Assembly (NCBI GenBank): GCA_019359235.1
Contig: JAHHHT010000010.1
Span: forward strand, 62,001-126,000
Source of the DNA: Oscillatoria princeps RMCB-10
Lineage (GTDB): Bacteria; Cyanobacteriota; Cyanobacteriia; Cyanobacteriales; Oscillatoriaceae
Reading direction: 5' to 3'
Length of the DNA: 64,000 nucleotides
Part shown: positions 10,551-19,620 of the stretch, piece by piece
Position numbering within the stretch: the first letter of the stretch is position 1
Layout of the letters: each line of letters begins with the position of its first letter
Made by a program: the position numbers and the translations under genes
Notes under the pieces: generated by a model
What the model was told of the DNA's origin: nothing
Database searches by the model: none
What the model saw: only the letters and a program-made list of their open reading frames with translations

Positions 10551-10744
10551 GCAGGCCGGCACCAGTACGCCCCAGAAACCGGGAAGAGGGCGGGCACGGG
10601 GGCCCGCCCCTACGCTGACCGGGTTTCTCAGTACCTCACAAAGGATGAAAAACGCTATAACACAGCCCGCCTCCGAGAAACCAGGTTTCTTTAAGAAACC
10701 TGGTTTCTTTATGTTCAGTTGCGCCTCGACGCACCTTACCAACT

Positions 10745-11041
10745 TCACGCAGCAGCGGGTTCTTGCACGAGAACAAAGGGCTGCACGATCAGGCTATTAA
10801 AGCGTTTGTTTCGGTTAGCGTTCCAGTCCGAAAGCTGGGCGGTGGAGGGTTTGTAAATCAGTTGCCCGCCAATCCAACCCTGTACGGACGAGACGTTATC
10901 ACTCGCCATCGCCAGCGCCACATCAATCAAGTCCAGCTCTTGCGACACCACAATCAGAGCCTGACGCTGCGCGTGGGGTATCAGCCACTCCCACTCCGCC
11001 TCGTCTACTGTTGCTGCTAATTCCGTTCTTAAATCTTGCAT
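10745..11041 (-). CDS. DUF2288 family protein
   Basis: 98 residues with the DUF2288 pattern: an N-terminal DLRTELAATVDEAEWEWLIPH, then RQALIVVSQELDLIDVA, SVQGWIGGQLIYKPS and QLSDW. The family is small, soluble and of unknown function, common in cyanobacteria and proteobacteria. No signal peptide or membrane segment. It stands alone; two AGAAACC hairpins flank it (10676-10709 and 11106-11139) and may terminate transcription on both sides. Confidence 0.85.
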   Translation of the reverse strand: MQDLRTELAATVDEAEWEWLIPHAQRQALIVVSQELDLIDVALAMASDNVSSVQGWIGGQLIYKPSTAQLSDWNANRNKRFNSLIVQPFVLVQEPAAA

Positions 11042-11291
11042 TGGGTTAAAATTCCTGCTTGCTTTCGGCTCATTCTAGCTTGCGGCTGCCAGAAAGCAAA
11101 CCTTGAGAAACCGGGTTTCTTAAAGAAACCAGGTTTCTTGAGTTTTCAACCGCAGATGAACGCAGATTAACGCAGATTTCGCGGAGAATTTATCTGCGCT
11201 CCCCTTTTTCCCAGGCTCTGCCGGGGAACGAGGTAATTATTATACCGCTACTACTTTTTATTGTCAAGGGGTAAATCCAAAATAAACCGGC

Positions 11292-11954
11292 TCAGCGCCC
11301 CAAGTCGTGCATGGCGTTGATGATATCGGCACACCGGCTCGTCAGTGCCTCCAATTCCTCACGATTGGTGGAGTTGGGGGCGTCAATCACCTGGCCAATC
11401 CGCACTGTCACCGGCACGGGGCGGGGTATGGCGGAGCCTTTCTGCAAAATCCCCTCGGTTCCCCACAAACTGACCGGCAGCATGGGTGCCTTGGCTTTAG
11501 CCGCAATCAGCGCCGCCCCCAGTTTGGGGTCAGTAATCCGCCCGTCTGGGGTGCGAGTCCCTTCCAAGAAGAGGCCGGTGGCCCACCCATTTTCCAGATA
11601 CTGCAGTGCTGAGCGAATCGCACTCCGATCTGCGGAACCCCGACTCACGGGGTAAGCGCCGTACAGGGCAATGGCTTGTTTCAAAACGGGAATGTGAAAC
11701 AACTCTTCTTTGGCCATAAAAGCCACCGGTCGTCTCATGCAGCCGGACAAAATCGGCGGGTCAAAGTGACTGGCGTGGTTGCTGACCACTACGAGTGGCC
11801 CAAATTGCGGCACGTTTTCGGCACCGTAAATGCGCCCCCGAAAGTAAGCGTGCAGCATGGGGCTGACCACTGACCACTTGAACAGGTGGTAGAGAATCAA
11901 GCTCTCAACGGGTTCACGGCTTTTGGCCACAGAAGTTGCTAGGGGTGAATCCAT
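11292..11954 (-). CDS. plsC: 1-acyl-sn-glycerol-3-phosphate acyltransferase
   Basis: 220 residues. The enzyme transfers an acyl group to lysophosphatidate, giving phosphatidate for membrane lipids. Visible motifs are NHASHFDPP (the HX4D catalytic pair), an FLEGTRTPDG stretch (glycerol-phosphate binding EGTR) and APMLPVSLWG. Length and motif spacing fit bacterial PlsC. In cyanobacteria plsC commonly follows fabD in a plsX-fabH-fabD-plsC run; here it keeps strand and order but lies 3.7 kb from fabD, with three unrelated genes between. A second, more distant acyltransferase of this superfamily is at 36059-36781. Confidence 0.92.
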   Translation of the reverse strand: MDSPLATSVAKSREPVESLILYHLFKWSVVSPMLHAYFRGRIYGAENVPQFGPLVVVSNHASHFDPPILSGCMRRPVAFMAKEELFHIPVLKQAIALYGAYPVSRGSADRSAIRSALQYLENGWATGLFLEGTRTPDGRITDPKLGAALIAAKAKAPMLPVSLWGTEGILQKGSAIPRPVPVTVRIGQVIDAPNSTNREELEALTSRCADIINAMHDLGR

Positions 11955-12057
11955 AGATGAAATTTAGGGCAACTATTAGCTTATCAATATCGGCAGCCCT
12001 ATTTTCGATTCAGGATTTTGCCGGCGCTGCACTCTCCCTAACGCCCAAAGTCGCCCC

Positions 12058-12990
12058 TCAACCGCCAGAGAGCATGGCTTGCTGTCCTTGCGGGGATGCG
12101 GTGTATCCCAGGAAGGCTTGAACTGCTGGGCTAGCCGGGTTCTTATAGACGTAGTACAGCGCCCGCCTAAAGGGATAAGTGGGGCTGTCCGGCGTTATGC
12201 CATTCACCGGCACGACTCGCACGGTTTGCTGTTTGGCCACTTGAGTGTAGGTGGCGTAGCCAATGCCATCGGTTTTGAGTTCTCGCAGCAAGCCGGTTGT
12301 CTCATCATTTGGCAGTGTGGTGATATTAGGAGTGGTGCCAAAATTGCCCCCTCCGAGCACCAGTTCCTTAAACGTCTGGTGGGTGCCGCTGACTGCAGGG
12401 CGATTAATCACCCGGATTTGTCCTGCTGAACCCCCCACTCCCGACCAGTCTGCGATTTTCCCCTCGAAGATATCCTCGATTTGGCCCGAACTCAATCCTC
12501 CTTTCCAAGGATTGTTAGCTCCGACCACTACTGCGATGGCATCGAGGGCCACCGGCACGGCGACTAAACCTGAAGAAAGCTCTTGGGATGTCAGGGGTCG
12601 GGATATGGCTGCAATATCGACGCTTCCCACCAGGAGAGCCTGAATTCCCTTATCAGTACCGTTGGTATTCGCTGTTACGATGGTTCCGGGAAACTGTCTC
12701 TGAAAGCCATTCTTTAGGTTAACATTAATTGTCACCATGCTGGTGGAACCGTCTATCCTGAGATTGGTGCCAGCCGGCACGGAAGTGGGAGGCGGAAAGG
12801 GCGCAGCTGCGATGGGTGAGCTGCTTGGTAATGGTGCGCCTGGAGGGGTGCCTGGTGCGTTTGTACTGGAGGAGGGAAGGGTTGCCTGCTGGCTATCCTT
12901 GCGCATGAAAAACCACCAGTAGCCACCGCCGGCTAGCAAGAGAAACAGGAGGATAAAGACAATTGGAGGAGGGCCGCTGCTTTTTGCCAT
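12058..12990 (-). CDS. PstS-like periplasmic substrate-binding protein, membrane-anchored
   Basis: 310 residues. An N-terminal membrane helix (IVFILLFLLLAGGGYWWFF, about residues 10-28) is followed by a Pro/Ser linker to about residue 75 and a type II periplasmic binding fold: RIDGSTSM near its start (compare the phosphate-binding GAGAS/GSTT region of PstS), VDIAAISRPLT, ALDAIAVVVGANNPW, the FEGKIADWS segment and the RPAVSGTHQTF segment. This layout matches the PBP-like domain of phosphate ABC binding proteins, but no pst transporter genes are nearby, so the ligand may differ. It starts 8 bases after the stop of the PspA-family gene, so the two are almost certainly co-transcribed and may work at the same membrane. 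Confidence 0.85.
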   Translation of the reverse strand: MAKSSGPPPIVFILLFLLLAGGGYWWFFMRKDSQQATLPSSSTNAPGTPPGAPLPSSSPIAAAPFPPPTSVPAGTNLRIDGSTSMVTINVNLKNGFQRQFPGTIVTANTNGTDKGIQALLVGSVDIAAISRPLTSQELSSGLVAVPVALDAIAVVVGANNPWKGGLSSGQIEDIFEGKIADWSGVGGSAGQIRVINRPAVSGTHQTFKELVLGGGNFGTTPNITTLPNDETTGLLRELKTDGIGYATYTQVAKQQTVRVVPVNGITPDSPTYPFRRALYYVYKNPASPAVQAFLGYTASPQGQQAMLSGG

Positions 12991-12998
12991 AATATTTT

Positions 12999-13709
12999 TT
13001 AAGGAAGTTGCTTGGGTTTAGAGCTATCCAACATTTGCAGGCGACGGGACACTTCGTCGTCTTGGGTCATTTTTTCCAGGTCTGCCTGGATTCTTTCGCT
13101 GGGGTTTTCCGACAGCTCAGCTAAGGCATTTTGCTGCAGGTTCCGGCGCTGGACAGCACTTTTCGCTTCTTCAAACTGATAGCGGGCGGAACTGATATCC
13201 ATGTCGCTGTTGACTTTGGCGATAGTGCCGAGAGCCTCGTTGATTTCCGCCAAATCTTTCATGTTTTGCATGTCTGTCTTGTACTCTTCGAGCTTCATGC
13301 GCTCGCGATTCAGCTTTTCCTTGGAAGCCCTCACATACTGTTCCGCCTGCTGCACTTGCACTTCCAGTTGGGGGAGGAGTTGCTCGATCTGAATCACTTT
13401 TGACATGGCCAGACGCGCCGCTTCTTCATTTCCGCTGCTCTGAGCGATCGCCGCTTGCCGCTCGAAGGTTTGCATTTCCTTGATTTTAGCTTCGTACTTC
13501 TGTTTGGCCCGTTCGTAGGCAGCCACTTGAGTCGCCACTGCTGTGGCTAGCTTTTGCACTGATTCCTGCATGGATTGCAGGGATTGCTCCGCGACCTCCA
13601 CTGCCACTTTGCCGCCTGACTCTACCGGCAGTCCCCACATCCAGTTCCACATCCCGACTAGGGATCTTCCTGCCTTTTCGCCCATCAACCAGTAAATCAC
13701 TTTTTTCAT
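12999..13709 (-). CDS. PspA/IM30 family membrane-remodelling protein
   Basis: 236 residues from ATG 13709. A TTG four codons upstream (13721) is in frame, but the strong GGGGAG ribosome site at 13714-13719 lies between the two and favours the ATG. The protein is almost wholly helical with long coiled coils (about residues 45-215: AERAKQ, LEVQVQQAEQYV, NRERMKLEEYK). This is the PspA/Vipp1 pattern of ESCRT-III-like proteins that coat and remodel membranes under envelope stress. The N-terminus (VIYWLMGEKAGRSL) is amphipathic rather than the usual IFxRLxxIxxANIN, so it is a divergent paralogue, not the thylakoid Vipp1 itself. It leads an operon with the PstS-like protein. Confidence 0.8.
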   Translation of the reverse strand: MKKVIYWLMGEKAGRSLVGMWNWMWGLPVESGGKVAVEVAEQSLQSMQESVQKLATAVATQVAAYERAKQKYEAKIKEMQTFERQAAIAQSSGNEEAARLAMSKVIQIEQLLPQLEVQVQQAEQYVRASKEKLNRERMKLEEYKTDMQNMKDLAEINEALGTIAKVNSDMDISSARYQFEEAKSAVQRRNLQQNALAELSENPSERIQADLEKMTQDDEVSRRLQMLDSSKPKQLP

Positions 13710-13992
13710 AAATCTCCCCAAATATGGTTGATTTTTACAATCGGAAGTGGGGTGCGTTACGCGCTATCGAGTTTCTGTAGGGGCATTCCTTGTGGGTGCC
13801 GGGGGCTGCGATCTGCGGGTATAGCAGTAGCCACTTAGGTTAGGACGTAGGACACGTCTCGCCTGTCTTTGTCCCTACTAGCACGTGAGATGCCTTGTCC
13901 TAAACTTACTGTCCATTGTAACGCACTCCAAAATCCAGTCTAGCTGGTGCAAGTCTACCCCCAGATGATAAATTTCTCAAGTTAAGAGAAGG

Positions 13993-15438
13993 TTAACTCT
14001 GGCTGCCGGCACCGCAGTTTTGCAATTTGGCCGCCATTGCGGCGGCGTGACGCAACCACGCCGCGCCGCCGGCCCAAATCCGGGAGGGCAGGTGTCCCGC
14101 CGGCGCTGTTGGGCTAAATTTCAGCCCCTGGTGGAAAGTGGTAGAATTGTAGCTTGGCCAGTTGACGCGCTGGCAGAATTTGATATAATCTTTATTTGCG
14201 CTTTCATAGATTGCCTTTTGGACGCTGAAACCGAAGCGCCCCTGACTTGCGGACACCCACAGCCGGTCAATGGTGAGCAAATCCTCACAGGGGAGCCGGT
14301 CGATATCGCTGATTTCCAGATGGGTGCCGGCACTTAAACCGAGAGCTTGACACATGAGCGCCCAGGTTTCTATGTCGGCTTCTTTCCATTTATTCGCCGC
14401 CAGAAGAGTTTGCAGTTTTGTGAAGTCAGCGCCCACGGCTGAATTTAGGGAAGGTTGAGGGATTGGTGCGCTTGCTAGGGGGGAGCTGGTTAGGGGGGCG
14501 CTGGCAAAGAGGGCTGCCACAGAGGGGGAGGGTAAGGGTTGGGTGGGAGTGGGGCTGGAAACCAGGGCGAGGGCTTGCAATACTTCTTGAGCGCTGCTAT
14601 ATCGCTCTCTGAGCTTATTTGCTATCATTTTATCCAGAATTTCAGCTAAGCGCTCGCTGACTTGGGTTCCCTTTGGTAAAAAATCGCGCCACCACCACCG
14701 GTCATTTTCTGGGTCGTACATGTCGAAAATAGGGGCGCGGGTGAGCAGGCGAATGCAGGTGACGCCTGAGCTGTAGATGTCGCTGGCGGGAACGACTTTG
14801 CCTTTGGTTTGTTCTGGTGGTGCGTACTCTTGGGTGCCGATGATAGTGCCGGTGCGCTGGATGGCTGAGTCTGTGAGCAATTTGGCTATTCCGAAGTCAA
14901 TCAGAACTAGCTGATTTCCTGGGTAGCGCCGCATGATGTTTTCCGGTTTTATGTCGCGGTGGATAATGCGATTATCGTGGATAAATTGCAGCACCGGCAG
15001 CAAGTTTTGCAGCAATTCCCAAATCTGGTACTCGGCAAACGCACTTTCTTCCAATTCTCGCTCTAGGGTTTTGCCCTCAATAAATTCTTGCACTAGATAG
15101 AGCTGCTGGTCTTGTTCAAAGTGGGCCAGCAGAGTGGGAATTTGGGGGTGCTTTCCCAGGTGGTCGAGACGAATGGCTTCTTGGCGAAATAACTGAACGG
15201 CTTTGCTGTAGTATTCGGAGTCTTTATCCTGGAAGTAGAATTGCTTGACGCAAGCGCGGGGTTTGGAGGGAATATCTTCATCTACTGCTAAGAATGTTCT
15301 GCCAAATCCGCCTCGCCCGAGAAGTTTAATGGGGCGATAGCGCTCTCTGAGCGAGAGTTTTGATCCACAGCTGGAGCAGAATTGCTCTGAGTCTTGGTTT
15401 TGGGGATTTTCACATCTGGGTTTGACGCAGTAGCTCAT
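13993..15438 (-). CDS. Ser/Thr protein kinase fused to a GUN4 domain
   Basis: 481 residues. Zinc ribbon at 1-26 (CVKPRCE, FCSSCG), a complete kinase domain at about 33-290 (GRGGFGRTF, CVKQF lysine, IIHRDIKPENIM, DFG, APPEQ), a Pro/Ser/Ala linker, and a C-terminal domain at about 335-465 with the GUN4 signature: LQTLLAANKWKEAD, LPCEDLLTIDRLW, SQGRFGFSVQK and APAGHLPS. GUN4 binds porphyrins and stimulates magnesium chelatase in chlorophyll synthesis. A kinase fused to it could couple porphyrin status to phosphorylation. Unlike the kinases at 1-7 kb every catalytic residue is present and no membrane helix is seen. The last 25 residues are Ala-rich and unlike GUN4. Confidence 0.92.
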   Translation of the reverse strand: MSYCVKPRCENPQNQDSEQFCSSCGSKLSLRERYRPIKLLGRGGFGRTFLAVDEDIPSKPRACVKQFYFQDKDSEYYSKAVQLFRQEAIRLDHLGKHPQIPTLLAHFEQDQQLYLVQEFIEGKTLERELEESAFAEYQIWELLQNLLPVLQFIHDNRIIHRDIKPENIMRRYPGNQLVLIDFGIAKLLTDSAIQRTGTIIGTQEYAPPEQTKGKVVPASDIYSSGVTCIRLLTRAPIFDMYDPENDRWWWRDFLPKGTQVSERLAEILDKMIANKLRERYSSAQEVLQALALVSSPTPTQPLPSPSVAALFASAPLTSSPLASAPIPQPSLNSAVGADFTKLQTLLAANKWKEADIETWALMCQALGLSAGTHLEISDIDRLPCEDLLTIDRLWVSASQGRFGFSVQKAIYESANKDYIKFCQRVNWPSYNSTTFHQGLKFSPTAPAGHLPSRIWAGGAAWLRHAAAMAAKLQNCGAGSQS

Positions 15439-15634
15439 AAAAATAGGTGTTGGGTCTTAGGGGTTAGCACAGTCTTTCCGGAGAAACCGGGTTTCTTCCA
15501 GAAACCCGGTTTCTGGCCCCACCCAGAGGTTTCACATGCCGGCTGGTGGGTTTTGCCTATTTTTGGGACAGGCGAGACGCCTGTCCTGCGGTGTTTTTGG
15601 GACAGGCGAGACGCCTGTTCTGCGCCCGGGCTTG

Positions 15635-16507
15635 CTAGTCGCTGGGGGCTGCGCTGACATTTTCTAATGATAGATCGGGGCAGGTGCGTTTAATCAGGCC
15701 GGTGAGGACTTTGCCGGGGCCAATTTCTAGGACGCGCTCTATGCCTTGCACCGGCAGTTGCAGCATGATTTCTCGCCAGCGCACGGAACCGGTCATTTGC
15801 CGCATCAGGCGCTCTTTTAAGATGGCTGCTTCTGTTGCGGGCACCGGCTCGACGTTGGAGAGCACCGGCACGCTGGCGTCTGCAAAGGTGACGGATTCGA
15901 GAACTTGCTGGAATTCTGCAGCTGCCGGTGCCATTAAATGGGAGTGGAAAGCTCCGGAGACGTTCAATTTTACGGCTCGTTTTACTTTAATATTGGATAG
16001 CACAGTTTCGACGGCTTCTGGTGTGCCGGAGATGACTGCTTGAGCGTCGCTGTTGTCATTGGCGAGGACAACATCGGGGGTTTGGGCGATGAGTTCTTCG
16101 AGTTTTTGCCGGTTGAAGCCCATGAGGGCTGCCATTTGACCGCCGGCGGCGCTGTCCATCAGTTCGGCGCGGCGTTTGACTAGGCGCAAGCCGGTTTCAA
16201 AGTCAAGTGCGCCGGCGGCGTAGAGGGCGACATATTCTCCGAGGCTGTGACCGGCAACTAGGTGGGGTTGTTCGCCGCGCTCGCGCATTATATCAGCGAG
16301 GATGCTCTCTACTACATAAAGGCAAGGTTGGGTGTGGAGGGTGCGGGAGAGTTTTTCTTCATTTTGGCAGATTTCGGGGACTGACCAGCCGAGTATTTGC
16401 TCGGCTTGTTGGTATTTTGCAATGCCGGTGGGGAGGTCTGCTAAACCGGCACCCATGCCGGTGGTTTGCGAACCCTGTCCTGGAAACACCCATGCAGTGT
16501 TAGTCAT
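15635..16507 (-). CDS. fabD: Malonyl-CoA:ACP transacylase
   Basis: 290 residues. It moves malonyl from CoA to acyl carrier protein, supplying the extender unit for fatty acid synthesis in the cytoplasm. The nucleophile motif GHSLGEYVALYAAG (Ser88), the N-terminal FPGQGSQ oxyanion segment, the GAFHSHLM histidine and the C-terminal LEIGPGKVLTGLIKR are all present, with normal length. ATG 16507 matches family starts. It belongs with fabH and plsX on the same strand, but about 10.4 kb of plus-strand accessory genes separate it from fabH. Confidence 0.95.
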   Translation of the reverse strand: MTNTAWVFPGQGSQTTGMGAGLADLPTGIAKYQQAEQILGWSVPEICQNEEKLSRTLHTQPCLYVVESILADIMRERGEQPHLVAGHSLGEYVALYAAGALDFETGLRLVKRRAELMDSAAGGQMAALMGFNRQKLEELIAQTPDVVLANDNSDAQAVISGTPEAVETVLSNIKVKRAVKLNVSGAFHSHLMAPAAAEFQQVLESVTFADASVPVLSNVEPVPATEAAILKERLMRQMTGSVRWREIMLQLPVQGIERVLEIGPGKVLTGLIKRTCPDLSLENVSAAPSD

Positions 16508-16557
16508 TCAGTGCGCTGCGATTTGTTTAATCTTCACTGACATTTTCCTATGTGGCG

Positions 16558-16720
16558 GTGCTTTTGGGACAGGGGGGGACAGGCGGGACGTGTCCTACGC
16601 CTGGAGGGGATGGGGACAGGGGGGGACAGGGGGGAGGGACAGGCGGGATGCCTGTCCTACGCCTGGATGGGTTGGGGACAGGGGGGGACAGGCGGGACGC
16701 CTGTCCTACGCCGGGATTGT
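16558..16720. repeat. GACAGGCGGGACGCCTGTCCTACGCC repeats (four units)
   Basis: Four units of a GACAGGCG-GACGCCTGTCC palindrome followed by TACGCC are separated by G-rich stretches. The same palindrome, in either orientation, recurs at 15570-15625, 40680-40745, 40855-41010, 50340-50402 and, as a regular tandem array, at 58755-58945. Confidence 0.85.
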
Positions 16721-16796
16721 TAAGTTTTGTATTTCTTTTGTATAAATCGGGGGGAGCAACCCGATACCTGCTTAACGAGCGCATGGAGATGCCTTT

Positions 16797-17525
16797 ATGA
16801 GCAGGTACTATACGCCCCTTCCCGTCCAGTCAGAAAGAGTTTGGTGGAAATCGCCGGCGATTGTTGCAGCTGTGGTTTTGGCTGTTGCGGTTGTGGGAGG
16901 GAGTCTGGCGGTGGAGTTCACGACTCAGCCGGTTATCCACATTCGGGCTGACGATAATTCGGAATCGGCGGCGGGTTACGCCAGGGAGCGAACGGCGCAC
17001 TGTCAAGCCGGCACTCACAATTATAAACCGGGGGACACTGTTCTGCTGATTCCTTTTGCCGACCGGCCTTTCCTCTCTAAGGATATCACTGTTTTTAACA
17101 GTCTGTCTCTTTTGGGCGAGTGTCAGAAGACTGAGCGGGAAATCGGCAATAAGCAGCCGGGGACTTCTCTGATTTTGTTGCTGGAGCGGATTTATCGGGC
17201 TATCCAGGAACAGCGGGATAAGAAGAATCTCAATCCTGCAGTTGCTACTATTTTAATCGATGATGCGGAACCGGGTCCTGGTCAGCCGGCTCTCGATTAC
17301 AGCCGCGTTCAGGCGCTGGTGGCTGAGATTGGGGAAAAGCGGGGGGTTGTGGCGCTGATGGTTCCCTCTGGGAAGTTCCAAGAGGCGTTGGAAAGTCATT
17401 TGCAGGGAAAGGCGAGCGTTTGTCTGCTGAATCCGGGGAAGGATGAGAGCGAGGTTCGGCAATCTGTTGCGCCTTGTGTTGATTCGGCTTTTGAGAGGGC
17501 TCGCCGGTTGCGGGGGAAGGAATAA
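16797..17525 (+). CDS. Single-pass membrane protein of unknown function
   Basis: 242 residues with an N-terminal transmembrane helix (AIVAAVVLAVAVVGGSLAVEF, about residues 20-41). The rest is soluble and alternates hydrophobic strands with acidic loops (VIHIRADDNSE, TVLLIPFADRP, VATILIDDAEPG, GVVALMVPSG, VCLLNPGKDE), consistent with a Rossmann or VWA-like alpha/beta fold, though I cannot identify the family. A GGAG sits 10 bases before the ATG. It is the first plus-strand gene of the accessory block between fabD and fabH and lies 379 bases before another unknown membrane protein. Confidence 0.75.
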   Translation: MSRYYTPLPVQSERVWWKSPAIVAAVVLAVAVVGGSLAVEFTTQPVIHIRADDNSESAAGYARERTAHCQAGTHNYKPGDTVLLIPFADRPFLSKDITVFNSLSLLGECQKTEREIGNKQPGTSLILLLERIYRAIQEQRDKKNLNPAVATILIDDAEPGPGQPALDYSRVQALVAEIGEKRGVVALMVPSGKFQEALESHLQGKASVCLLNPGKDESEVRQSVAPCVDSAFERARRLRGKE

Positions 17526-17904
17526 TTTTCGATTGGGTACGGAACCCCACCCCCCCAACCCCCCTCCCCGCGTGCGGGGAGGGGGGAGAAGAAGTAGTAG
17601 GGTGCGTTCCCTAAGAGGGAACGCACCCTACCCCGGGCTGTGGGTAGGGTTAGGGGAAGGGCGAAGCATGAGCGAATGTTATCCTTTCATTGATTGCAAA
17701 GATCCTCGCGCTCATGCTTCGCCCCTACAGCTCCAATGTAGGGGCGTTCGATTGGGTGCGGGGAACCTCGCCTCCGGGAGAAGAGAGAGATTTTTTTGGG
17801 AGAGGCTGCATAATTTTATTCCCCTTACCGATTAAATTTCACGAGCGAACGAAGCTCTGTCTCGATTGGCTCTAAGTTCACCATATTATGGGAAGGTAAA
17901 GACA
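17526..17904. repeat. Palindromic repeats between two membrane-protein genes
   Basis: Contains a C-rich/G-rich hairpin (17549-17590), a GTAGGGTGCGTTCCCT/AGGGAACGCACCCTAC hairpin (17598-17631) and an inverted pair CGAAGCATGAGCG...CGCTCATGCTTCG (about 17662-17725). The last pair recurs at 25868-25940 and 60680-60742. No coding sequence is recognised. Confidence 0.8.
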
Positions 17905-19203
17905 ATGACTGCATCTATTGATTCTACCACCGGCAGCCGCAACCTGGGTTGGGCATCTGTGATTAGCTGGATGTTCCTTCACCGAGAACTGATTGAGCGT
18001 CTCCCTGAACAAGTCCGCGCTCAGATGAGCGAGTGGGAGAAGAAATACGCGGAATCGGAGGAGGCTAATGTCCGCATTCAGGATTTGGCTCCTTCGGCTC
18101 ACCGGCAGCCTTCTCCGGAAACGAAAAAGGCTTTTAAAATTGTGGTGGCGGCGATGAGCGCTCTGGCGTTCAGTGCGGGGGCGCAAATCCTCACGTCTCG
18201 CTTGGGGTATTTGAGTCTGCCGGCTTCTCTGGGGATGGGGAGTTTGGCGGGGGTTCTGGCGGATACTAAGGCGACTCAGGTGATGGCTCGCGGGCGTCGC
18301 AAGCGCAACACTCAACAAGCGCTGGATGATATTGTCAGCCAGCAGCGAGCGAATCCGCCGGTGAATGAGCTCTCTGAACTATTCTATCACACAAAAACGA
18401 GTTTGGTGCTGCAAGTTGAGGGGAAAAATTTGCAAAATCAGTCGCCTCTGGATTTGGGGCTGGCTGTGGGGCTGAGTGGGGCGGAATATGCGATGTCTCT
18501 GGGGATTGTGGCGGGGTTGGGTTTGCCGGGAGGGGTGCTGTTTAATGTGATTGCGGCGGCTTTGCCGGTGGCTATGCTCTGGACTGCGGCTTCGATTCAG
18601 AGCGAGTGCTTTGAAATGCCGGAACATGACGGAGATTTGATTGAGAAGTACCTGCCCTATCCTGCGGGGGAGCTGGAACCTGTGGAGCTGAATAAGCTGA
18701 TTTTGATTGATGAGGAAGTTGCGGATGCTCAGCGGGAGTGGGAGTGGGAGAAGGCTCTTGAGGAGCGCCGGGACAAGTTTGTGCGGGAGGGGGATTCCAG
18801 CGGGCGGCTGAAAAATTGGGCGATGGCTGAGGCGGATTTTAAAATTGTCTGGCTGGGGGAGGAGAAGCTGAAGTTGGAGAAGGAGTGCGAGCAGCTGATT
18901 GAGCAGCGTTTGTTTAAGTTTAAGGCGGATTTGGCTAAGTTGCCTGAGCGCTTTGAAGTGCCGGCGGGGACTTTTTCGCCGCAGCAAGTGGCGGAGTATA
19001 AGGTGCGGTGGGTGGCGGAAGAAACCGGCAAGCTCCGGGAGGCTCTGGAGCAAGAGCTGAAGTGGGTTAATTACAAGTACAGTAATAAGATTAAGCGGTG
19101 CGAGGAGGGGATTGCCGGCGCTCAAGAGGTGTATGCTGAAGCTTGCCGGTGCTGGGAGGAAGAAAAGCGGAATTCTCAGCGGGATTTCGGGAATGCGGCG
19201 TAA
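17905..19203 (+). CDS. Membrane protein with C-terminal coiled coil, unknown function
   Basis: 432 residues from ATG 17905, which has GGAAGGTAAAGAC just upstream; an in-frame TTG at 17866 lacks such a site. Two hydrophobic regions are visible: about residues 75-118 (IVVAAMSALAFSAGAQIL and SLPASLGMGSLAGVLA) and about 188-235 (LAVGLSGAEYAMSLGIVAGL and VIAAALPVAMLW), each able to form a helical hairpin. The last 170 residues are highly charged and helical (EWEWEKALEERRDKF, LEKECEQLIEQRLFKFK), a likely cytoplasmic coiled coil. I do not recognise the family. A link with the divergent PspA-PstS-like pair or the downstream sigma operon is possible but not shown. Confidence 0.75.
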   Translation: MTASIDSTTGSRNLGWASVISWMFLHRELIERLPEQVRAQMSEWEKKYAESEEANVRIQDLAPSAHRQPSPETKKAFKIVVAAMSALAFSAGAQILTSRLGYLSLPASLGMGSLAGVLADTKATQVMARGRRKRNTQQALDDIVSQQRANPPVNELSELFYHTKTSLVLQVEGKNLQNQSPLDLGLAVGLSGAEYAMSLGIVAGLGLPGGVLFNVIAAALPVAMLWTAASIQSECFEMPEHDGDLIEKYLPYPAGELEPVELNKLILIDEEVADAQREWEWEKALEERRDKFVREGDSSGRLKNWAMAEADFKIVWLGEEKLKLEKECEQLIEQRLFKFKADLAKLPERFEVPAGTFSPQQVAEYKVRWVAEETGKLREALEQELKWVNYKYSNKIKRCEEGIAGAQEVYAEACRCWEEEKRNSQRDFGNAA

Positions 19204-19227
19204 GTTCGCAAGTTCGTAGTAATTGTA

Positions 19228-19537
19228 GGGTGCGTTCCGCGCCGCAAATCCCCCCACTTTCTGGGAAGATCCTTAACGCGGAACGCACCCTACTCTGCTG
19301 CTACTCTGCTGCGGGTGCGTTCCGCGCCGACAATCCCCCTAATTGCAGGGAGTCTCTTTATCGCGGAACGCACCCCACTCTGCTGCGGGTGCGTTCCGCG
19401 TCGCAAATCCCCCCACTTTCTGGGAAGATCCTTAACGCGGAACGCACCCTACTCTGCTGCTACTCTGCTGCGGGTGCGTTCCGCGTCGCAAATCCCCCCA
19501 CTTTCTGGGAAGATCCTTAACGCGGAACGCACCCTAC
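19228..19537. repeat. Four tandem GGGTGCGTTCCGCG...CGCGGAACGCACCC palindromes
   Basis: Four units of about 65-70 bases each begin with GGGTGCGTTCCGCG and end with CGCGGAACGCACCC, so each can fold into a long hairpin. Three share the same loop (CAAATCCCCCCACTTTCTGG) and one, at 19315-19378, has a different loop. They are separated by CTCTGCTGC. The array sits directly upstream of the sigma-factor gene and may insulate it from the gene before. Confidence 0.9.
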
Positions 19538-19620
19538 TGTGTAAAATTTTGTTAAAATGGAAGAGATGGCGGCTTTTTATGTTATATTACGAGCATTCCT
19601 TTTTGGCAGTATGTGCTTTT

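Noticed and set aside
19315-19578. Earlier start for the sigma factor
   Set aside because: The added sequence is translation of the hairpin array, with repeated RSASQIPPLSGKI units.
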